In this document: piece by piece, positions 58,877-64,000 of the stretch
Layout of the letters: each line of letters opens with the position of its first letter
How positions within the stretch are numbered: the stretch's first letter is position 1
NCBI RefSeq assembly: GCF_004362215.1
Contig: NZ_SNWR01000002.1
Coordinates: 496,001 to 560,000, forward strand
Reading direction: 5' to 3'
DNA: 64,000 bases
DNA from: Paractinoplanes brasiliensis
GTDB taxonomy: Bacteria; Actinomycetota; Actinomycetes; Mycobacteriales; Micromonosporaceae
The notes under the pieces: generated by a model
Databases searched by the model: none
Seen by the model: the letters and a program-made list of their open reading frames with translations, nothing else
What the model was told of the DNA's origin: nothing
Program-made: the position numbers and the translations under genes

Positions 58877-59294
58877 GCTGGTGGATGCCGAGCGTGAAGG
58901 CGGGACGGCGGCCGTCACGCAGGGTCAGCAGCTCGCGGATCTGGGGCAGCGGCATCTCGGCCGCGCCGCCGCCGGACAGCGGATGCGTGCTCCTCGGCTC
59001 GGTGCGGCCCCCGCTGCCGCCGCGGCCCGGATAGACGTAGAGCCCGTGAGCCATGTCGGGGACGGCGTCGAGCGCGGCCGCGACCACGGGCAAGGCCCTG
59101 TACGCCGACCAGGCCTCGTCTGTGCGGAAGGCGATCTCGAACAGCACGCCCCACTGATGGAACGTCCACTCCCAGCGATAGGCGCCGTTGGTGACGGCCG
59201 CCTCGACCAGATTACTGCCGAGCGACTCGTGCCAGGCGCGCGCAGTGCCGCGGGGCCCGTCAAGGACCTCGATCGACCACCACCGCAACTCCAT
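58869..59294 (-). CDS. Hypothetical protein
   Basis: 141 residues, soluble, rich in Trp (WWSIEVLDGPRGTARAWHES, YRWEWTFHQWGVLFEIAFRT). It ends with a predicted helix and TLGIHQLI. I do not recognise a family. TACAGT at -12 to -7 relative to the ATG suggests a leaderless promoter. Codon use is normal for the genome. Confidence 0.7.
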   Translation of the reverse strand: MELRWWSIEVLDGPRGTARAWHESLGSNLVEAAVTNGAYRWEWTFHQWGVLFEIAFRTDEAWSAYRALPVVAAALDAVPDMAHGLYVYPGRGGSGGRTEPRSTHPLSGGGAAEMPLPQIRELLTLRDGRRPAFTLGIHQLI

Positions 59295-59720
59295 GAGTCG
59301 ACTGTAGAACCGCCGGGGAGTTCGCAGGAGTGAATGCCGAAATCTGGCACATCCGTCCGCAATTGATCAGCGCCGCAACCGAAAGGATCGGGCGCTCGAT
59401 TTCCGTTCTGCCCGGCCGGAAGGCGTGAATCCGTCGTCGGCAATAACGACACCGATCCGGTCATCTGCCGGGGATTCCGCATTCGCTGAGAACGGTCCCC
59501 GCCCGGGGCGCGGTCTCGGTCACCGTGATCGCGTTCAGATCCGGGCCGGTGGCGGCGGCGCCGGGCGTGATGACAATCCACCGGGAAAGTTCCACCGGCT
59601 GCCGGGGTGAGCTGCTTTTCACTCCGGGGGTTGTCCGTGCGGGCCGTCGCCGGGTCCTTTGTACGATCGAATGCCTCGTCTGGAACGGATCATCCGACTC
59701 GCTCAGGGGGCGTCGACATC
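59295..59720 (+). other. Intergenic region, no gene recognised
   Basis: 426 bp between two divergent genes, with mixed composition (AATTGATC, CAATAACG patches) but no frame with convincing codon bias, start and homology. It presumably holds both promoters. AGGGGGCG near the end is the Shine-Dalgarno sequence of the DUF3817 gene. Confidence 0.5.
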
Positions 59721-60041
59721 GTGCAGCCGTACCGCATCTTCCGCATCACGGCCGTGGCCGAGGCGTTCTCGTGGGCGGGCCTGCTCGTCGGCATGTATTT
59801 GAAACGGGTCGCCGAGGTCACCGACATGGGTGTGTGGTTGTTCGGCCGGCTGCACGGGGCGTTGTTCGTCGCCTACATCGCGGCGGCGATCTGGGCGGCC
59901 CGGGCCGAGCGGTGGTCGTTGCCACGCACGCTGATCGGTCTGGCCGCGTCGATCCCGCCGTTCACGTCGATCGTGTTCGAGCGCTGGGTCGCCCGGCGCC
60001 GTCCGGCCGAGCAGCCGGGGGCGCAGCCGGTCGCCGGCTGA
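59721..60041 (+). CDS. DUF3817 family membrane protein
   Basis: 106 residues from a GTG with AGGGGG upstream. Three membrane helices and the family pattern YRIFRITAVAEAFSWAGLLV, GMYLKRVAEVTDMG and LFGRLHGALFVAYIAAAIWA mark DUF3817. The function is unknown. The C-terminal few codons and the stop resemble the units of the repeat array that follows. Confidence 0.85.
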   Translation: MQPYRIFRITAVAEAFSWAGLLVGMYLKRVAEVTDMGVWLFGRLHGALFVAYIAAAIWAARAERWSLPRTLIGLAASIPPFTSIVFERWVARRRPAEQPGAQPVAG

Positions 60042-60530
60042 GCAGCGGCCTGTGGGTGGCCGGCGGGGAGCTGAGGGGCGCCCGGCGGGCACCCAGTGGG
60101 GAGCTGAGCGCGGTCTGCGGCAGCCCTCGGGGAGCTGAGCAGCGTCCGGCGGGCACTCAGTGGGGAGCTGTGTGGGGTCTGCGGCAGCCCTCGGGGAGCT
60201 GAGCGGGGCCCGGTGGGCACTCAGTGGGGAGCTGTGTGGGGTCTGCGGCAGTCGGCGGGGAGCTGAGCGGCGCCCGGTGGGCACCAGTGGGGAGCTGAGC
60301 CGGGGGCGTGCGGCGGCCGGTGGGGGCTGAGTCGGGGGTCCGCGGCGGCCGGTGGGGAGCTGAGTCGGGGGTCCGCGGCGGCCGGTGGGGAGCTGAGTGA
60401 GGGCCCGCGGCAGCCGGTGGGGGCTGAGCGAGGGCGCCGGGTGGCCAACGGGTAGCTGAGCGGGGCCTGCTGGCAGGCAGGGGAGAGCCGAGCGGCAGCG
60501 GCCGTCATCCGGAGGGAGCTGAGCGGGCCG
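60042..60530. repeat. GGGGAGCTGAGC minisatellite (about fifteen 26-36-bp units)
   Basis: The core GGGGAGCTGAG or a one-base variant recurs about fifteen times with spacers rich in GCGGC and CCGGTGGGCAC. Unit length varies around 31-33 bp. The array begins right at the DUF3817 stop, whose context CGGCTGAGCAGCGGC resembles the unit. Weak open frames on the minus strand are artefacts of the repeat. Confidence 0.8.
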
Positions 60531-60759
60531 GGCGGCTGGGCGCGCGGGCGGCGACCTTTCGTGCCCGCGGCGTCAGCCTCTCGGACTTGGCCGCGCCCGA
60601 TTCAGCGTACATTTCGGGAATTTACGCTTTGCTCTTATCGGGCGGAACGGTTAGTCGCGCATCGCCCGTTCGGATGAACCCGGGGGCATCGTTTCAGCGA
60701 GGCGTTAAACGTCTTGTCGTGGCACCCGCGCGGCGGACATTGTCTTTCGGCCGGGTCGG

Positions 60760-60852
60760 CCACGAGCCGGGCCGACGTCAGGCAGTCGTTGTCGGATATG
60801 CCGTTATCGGGGGTGCATATCCGGACTGCCGGAATCGTCGGCGCGCTCGTGG
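60760..60852. other. 93-nt imperfect inverted repeat forming a long bulged stem-loop
   Basis: Four nested arm pairs are exact: CCACGAGC/GCTCGTGG (60760-60767, 60845-60852), GCCGACG/CGTCGGC (60771-60777, 60836-60842), GGCAGTC/GACTGCC (60781-60787, 60824-60830) and CGGATATGC/GCATATCCG (60793-60801, 60815-60823). Together they give 31 base pairs with small internal loops, a 5-nt bulge and a 13-nt apical loop. No T-run follows, so it is not a simple terminator. It lies about 130 bp before the ArsR-type regulator. The flanking 60531-60759 shows no gene. Confidence 0.75.
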
Positions 60853-60981
60853 CGACACCCGCCCCTACCGTACGGCGCAGGAGCCCGTGCGGCCTTTGTC
60901 GTGTGCTGCTTCCGTCGTTGTCGCACCCGCCGGATAGACTCCCGCCGTGAATGTTTGCTGAACGGCAACTGGGGGCCCGAC

Positions 60982-61953
60982 GTGCTGCGCATCCATTTCA
61001 CGCCGGATGATGTCGGCCGCGTGCGGATCGCGAGTGAGCCTGATCCGATGTGGGAGACGATCTTCGGGGTGTGGCGGCTGCGCCGTCCCGGCCCCGAGCT
61101 GATCTACGGCCGCTGGCGTGGGCACGCGATCAAGGCCAGTCGCCGCGAGGACCTCGAACTGCTTCTGCCCCTGGTCCGCGGCGCGTACTACCCCGACTTC
61201 CTGACCCCGGCCGAGGGCGCGTCCGGCCTGTCGGCGGCCATCGAGGCGATCAAGTCGACCCCGATCACCCGGCTGCGCGACGAGCTGGAGGAGCTCGTGC
61301 GGCACGCCGGTCCCCAACCGTCGTGGATGAGCCGGCTGGCGGACGGCGACGTCGAGATGCTCGAGCGCCTGGCCAACGCGTTGCAGTCGCAGTACGACAG
61401 CACCCTCTCGCCGTTCTGGGGCGAGGCCCGCGCCCACATCGACGCCGAACGGTCCCGCCGCGCCCGGATCCTGCTCGACCAGGGCGTCGAGGGCCTGCTG
61501 GACAGTTACCGCCCGATGATGCGCTGGGAGCCGCCGGTGCTGGAGGTCGAGGCGCCGTTCGAGCAAACCCTGCAGCTCGACGGCCGGGGCCTGTTGCTCA
61601 TGCCGTCCTATCTGTCGTGGGGAACGCCGGACACGCTGCGCGACACGACGCTGCCGCCGGTTCTGGTCTATCCGATCGAGCACGACCTGACCCTGCGCCC
61701 CGGGCTGCGGCCGGCCGACGGTGCGTCGCTGGCCGCGTTGATCGGGCGCACGCGCACGTCGCTGCTCGAGTCGCTGGGCGGCGGGCGTACGACGTCCGAG
61801 CTGGCGCGCCGGGTCGGGGTGAGCGCCGCATCGGTCAGCCAGCACACCGCGGTGCTGCGCGAGGCCCGGCTCATCCAGACCAGCCGGGCCGGCAAGGCCG
61901 TCGTGCACACCTTGACCCCGCTGGGCCGGGCGCTCCTCGGCGAGGTCTCCTGA
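60982..61953 (+). CDS. ArsR-type winged-helix regulator with DUF5937 N-terminal domain
   Basis: 323 residues from a GTG with GGGGG upstream. The N-terminal two thirds (IHFTPDDVGRVRIASEPDPM, then MWETIFGVWRLRR) fits DUF5937. The C-terminal 75 residues form an ArsR-like winged helix: GRTRTSLLESLGGGRTTSEL, ARRVGVSAASVSQHTAVLRE. It is a likely regulator of the adjacent dicarboxylate transporter, by position and by the operator between them. Confidence 0.85.
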   Translation: MLRIHFTPDDVGRVRIASEPDPMWETIFGVWRLRRPGPELIYGRWRGHAIKASRREDLELLLPLVRGAYYPDFLTPAEGASGLSAAIEAIKSTPITRLRDELEELVRHAGPQPSWMSRLADGDVEMLERLANALQSQYDSTLSPFWGEARAHIDAERSRRARILLDQGVEGLLDSYRPMMRWEPPVLEVEAPFEQTLQLDGRGLLLMPSYLSWGTPDTLRDTTLPPVLVYPIEHDLTLRPGLRPADGASLAALIGRTRTSLLESLGGGRTTSELARRVGVSAASVSQHTAVLREARLIQTSRAGKAVVHTLTPLGRALLGEVS

Positions 61954-61963
61954 TCCCCCTTAC

Positions 61964-61989
61964 CATCAAGTGATGCAGATCACTCGATG
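61964..61989 (+). promoter_or_regulatory. 26-bp operator upstream of the DASS transporter
   Basis: CATCAAGTGAT-GCAG-ATCACTCGATG: 11-bp arms with one mismatch around a 4-bp centre. It ends 16 bp before the transporter ATG at 62006 and lies 11 bp after the regulator stop. It is the obvious binding site for the upstream ArsR-type protein or a GntR-type factor. Confidence 0.65.
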
Positions 61990-62005
61990 AGGGGGCGAGA
62001 CTGCC

Positions 62006-63601
62006 ATGACCGACGCACCCGCCAAGACCGACGTCGACAATCGCCTGCTCGGTGGGGCCACCTACCGCAGCCTGGGCGAACAGCAACTGTCCCCGGCCGA
62101 GGAGCGGTTCGAGCGGGGCCGCCGTACGGTCGGCCTCTTCCTCGCGCCGGCCGTCGTGATCGTGTTCCTGGCGTTGCCGTTGAGCATCCCACCCAGCCAG
62201 CAGGTGCTCGGCGGTCTGCTGCTCGGCGTGATCGTCCTGTGGGTGACCGAGGCGGTCCCGATCCCCATCGGCGGGCTGCTCGGCGTCGCCCTGATCGTGG
62301 TGTTCGGGGTGGCCGAGGCGAGCGACGTGCTGGCGCCGTTCGGCTCGTCCACCGTGTTCACCTTCATCGGCGCCTTCATCCTCGCGCAGGCCATGCTCAA
62401 GCACGGGCTCGCCCGCCGCTTCGCGTTCCGCATCCTGTCGCTGCCCGGCGTCGGCCGCTCGACCGCGCGCGTCATCGTCGCGTTCGGCGTCGTCACGTGC
62501 CTGCTGTCGGCGTTCGTCTCGAACACCGCCACCGTGGCCATGCTCTTGCCCACGGCGCTGGGCATCCTCTCGGTCATCGCGAAGCTGCTGCAGGACCGAG
62601 GCCTGGTCGAGCCCGGTTTCGACCCGACCCGGCTGCGGGTGGGCGCGGCGCTCATGCTGATGCTCGCGTACGGGGCCTCGGTCGGCGGACTGCTCACCCC
62701 GGTCGGCTCGCCCCCGAACCTGATCGGGCGCGGGCTGATCGAGGAGGCCACCGGCGAGCGCATCTCGTTCGCGCAGTGGATGGCGGTCGCCGGGCCGATC
62801 TGTCTTCTGATGTTCGTCGTGCTCGCGATCGTCCTGCTGCTGCTCAACAAGCCCGAGATCCGGCGCATCGAGGGTGTCGAGGATTACGTTGCCTCGCAGC
62901 GCGCGAGCCTGGGCCGGTTCTCGGCTGCCGAGCGCAACACGTTGATCGCCTTTGTCGTCACGGTCGGGCTCTGGATCTTCCCGGGCATCGTCGCCGTGGT
63001 CGCGGGCACCGAGTCGGCCGTCTACGACACCGTCAGCGCCCGGCTCAACGAGGGCATCGTGGCGGTGCTGGGCGCGTCGCTGCTGTTCCTGCTGCCGACG
63101 TCGTGGCGATCGCGGGAGTTCACGCTCAACTGGAGCGACGCCGCGCGGATCGACTGGGGCACGATCGTGCTGTTCGGCACGGGCATCATCTTCGGCTCGC
63201 TGCTGGCCGACACCGGCCTGGCCGAGACGATCGGGCGGTCGAGCGCCGACGCGCTCGGGCTGGGCGGGACGTTCGCCATCACCGCGTTCGCCGTGATCCT
63301 GGCGATCGTCGTGTCGGAGACGACCAGCAACACCGCGTCGGCGGCGGTCGTGGTGCCCATCATCATCCCGATCGCGGCCGCGGCCGGGGCTGATCCGCTG
63401 GTGCCGGCGCTGGCGGCCACGTTCGCGGCGTCGTTCGGCTTCATGCTGCCGGTCTCGACACCCCAGAACGCGGTGGTCTACGGCTCGGGCATGGTGCCGA
63501 TCACCACGATGATCCGGTCCGGGGTCTCGTTCGACGTGCTCGGCGCGATCATCATCCTGCTCCTGCTGCCCCTGATGGTCGCCGCCGTGGGCCTCGGCTG
63601 A
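62006..63601 (+). CDS. DASS/SLC13 family sodium-dependent dicarboxylate transporter
   Basis: 531 residues with about eleven membrane helices. The two Ser-Asn-Thr motifs that bind sodium and substrate are present: LLSAFVSNTATVAMLLPTAL and VVSETTSNTASAAVVVPIII. The early signature IVLWVTEAVPIPIGGLLGVA and LLTPVGSPPNLIGRGL also fit. It imports C4-dicarboxylates such as succinate, fumarate or malate. A palindromic operator lies just upstream. Confidence 0.92.
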   Translation: MTDAPAKTDVDNRLLGGATYRSLGEQQLSPAEERFERGRRTVGLFLAPAVVIVFLALPLSIPPSQQVLGGLLLGVIVLWVTEAVPIPIGGLLGVALIVVFGVAEASDVLAPFGSSTVFTFIGAFILAQAMLKHGLARRFAFRILSLPGVGRSTARVIVAFGVVTCLLSAFVSNTATVAMLLPTALGILSVIAKLLQDRGLVEPGFDPTRLRVGAALMLMLAYGASVGGLLTPVGSPPNLIGRGLIEEATGERISFAQWMAVAGPICLLMFVVLAIVLLLLNKPEIRRIEGVEDYVASQRASLGRFSAAERNTLIAFVVTVGLWIFPGIVAVVAGTESAVYDTVSARLNEGIVAVLGASLLFLLPTSWRSREFTLNWSDAARIDWGTIVLFGTGIIFGSLLADTGLAETIGRSSADALGLGGTFAITAFAVILAIVVSETTSNTASAAVVVPIIIPIAAAAGADPLVPALAATFAASFGFMLPVSTPQNAVVYGSGMVPITTMIRSGVSFDVLGAIIILLLLPLMVAAVGLG

Positions 63602-63633
63602 CCCGCACGGAGGGGGCCGGCTCCCGACCGGCG

Positions 63634-63784
63634 CGGTGGGCGGTGGTGGGCCCGTTGCTGGAGGCGTGGAAAGCGAGGCATCCGTCGGTGCCGGGGCATC
63701 AAGGGCCGCTACTCGTTGCGGGAGATCCTCAACTCGATCCTCCATCAGAACCGGACCGGTTGTCAGCGGGCGTACCTGTGCGCT
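63634..63784 (+). pseudogene. IS5-family transposase N-terminal remnant, frameshifted
   Basis: One frame reads RWAVVGPLLEAWKARHPSVP and GHQ. A shift near 63700 then continues as GRYSLREILNSILHQNRTGC and QRAYLCA. Joined, this matches the conserved N-terminus of IS5-type transposases (PLLP-x-W-x-HPSV-GHQGRYxLREIxNAILYQNRTGCQW). The rest of the element and its terminal repeats are not visible, so only a scar remains. Confidence 0.65.
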
Positions 63785-63792
63785 GACGCGCG

Positions 63793-64000
63793 TCACGCCG
63801 GTGCGGTGATGGATGTGATCAGATTCGTCACGATGCTCTGGGCCCGTGCGCAGGCATCGGCCACCTGGTCCGCCGGTACGGGACGGCTGAGTGCGAATCC
63901 CTGGGCATAGTCACAGTTCATCGCCCGCAGAGAGCGCAGCGCGTCGAGGTCCTCAACCCCTTCCGCCACGACCGAGAGGCCGAGGTTGTGACCGAGGTCG
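63793..64000 (-). CDS. EAL-domain protein (cyclic-di-GMP phosphodiesterase-like), C-terminal part, truncated by window edge
   Basis: On the minus strand the frame is open from the window end and reads DLGHNLGLSVVAEGVEDLDA, then LRSLRAMNCDYAQGFALSRP, PVPADQVADAC and a stop. This is the C-terminal part of an EAL domain (VAEGVE motif with the conserved Glu, and the QGF-x-x-SRP end). Whether a GGDEF domain precedes it and whether all metal ligands are intact cannot be seen. Confidence 0.85.
   Translation of the reverse strand, partial: DLGHNLGLSVVAEGVEDLDALRSLRAMNCDYAQGFALSRPVPADQVADACARAQSIVTNLITSITAPA

Noticed and set aside
60760..60852. Rho-independent terminator or integron attC site
   Set aside because: There is no T-run on either strand, and no GTTRRRY/RYYYAAC core sequences or integrase gene nearby.
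1..64000. tRNA, rRNA and known riboswitches
   Set aside because: No cloverleaf with TPsiC-like sequence, no rRNA segments and no recognisable riboswitch core were seen by eye; a covariance-model scan would be decisive.

Overview
The window is high-GC DNA with long codon-biased genes, frequent GTG starts, ATGA/GTGA start-stop overlaps, leaderless-looking genes, an F420-dependent enzyme and several actinobacterial protein families (DUF7144, DUF6325, DUF6918, DUF574 with DUF5753, LAL-type LuxR regulators). It fits a filamentous actinomycete, most likely Micromonosporaceae (Actinoplanes-like). The genus is an inference. No rRNA, tRNA, CRISPR array or complete mobile element was found.

Region 1 (1-23.4 kb) looks like a stress island. 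It opens with two MalT-like LuxR regulators (the first cut by the window edge). It then holds HdeD-like, YihY-like and DUF7144 membrane proteins, a membrane phosphodiesterase, a class II amidotransferase joined to a complete arginine deiminase operon (arcD-arcA-arcB-arcC), two DHA2 exporters, DUF6325 with an arginine-rich 27-residue peptide, a lipid kinase, an M48 protease, a GadC-like antiporter and an M20 peptidase. A 19-bp inverted repeat of the form CTCATCC-N5-GGATGAG recurs upstream of nearly every transcription unit here. It lies about 33-34 bp before leaderless start codons or about 61-67 bp before starts with a Shine-Dalgarno sequence, and a NANNNT hexamer follows it by 21-22 bp. I read this as one activator regulon for acid/low-energy survival and rate it the most interesting signal in the window.

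Region 2 (23.4-43 kb) is mixed chromosomal content: peptidases, a repeat-rich lipoprotein, a GNAT, an ABC-F remnant, DUF6918, a lipase, an orphan ABC substrate-binding protein, metallo-beta-lactamase-fold and F420 enzymes, LCP, trypsin, aldehyde dehydrogenase, DivIVA, a secreted tripeptidyl aminopeptidase and an AI-2E family transporter.

Region 3 (43-50.4 kb) handles plant polysaccharide and organic acids: two secreted GH43 enzymes (one with an AbfB domain), a DUF3311/sodium-solute symporter pair behind a Crp-like site, and a cytoplasmic GH43 beta-xylosidase.

Region 4 (50.4-60.9 kb) contains five GC-rich minisatellite arrays between ordinary genes (TetR/thioesterase, a ricin-like lipoprotein, a DUF574 methyltransferase with its XRE regulator, a Tat protein, an epimerase, an MBL-fold protein, DUF3817). 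A 93-nt bulged inverted repeat sits at 60.8 kb.

Region 5 (60.9-64 kb) has an ArsR-type regulator, a palindromic operator, a DASS dicarboxylate transporter, a frameshifted IS5-type transposase remnant and the C-terminus of an EAL-domain protein cut by the window edge.
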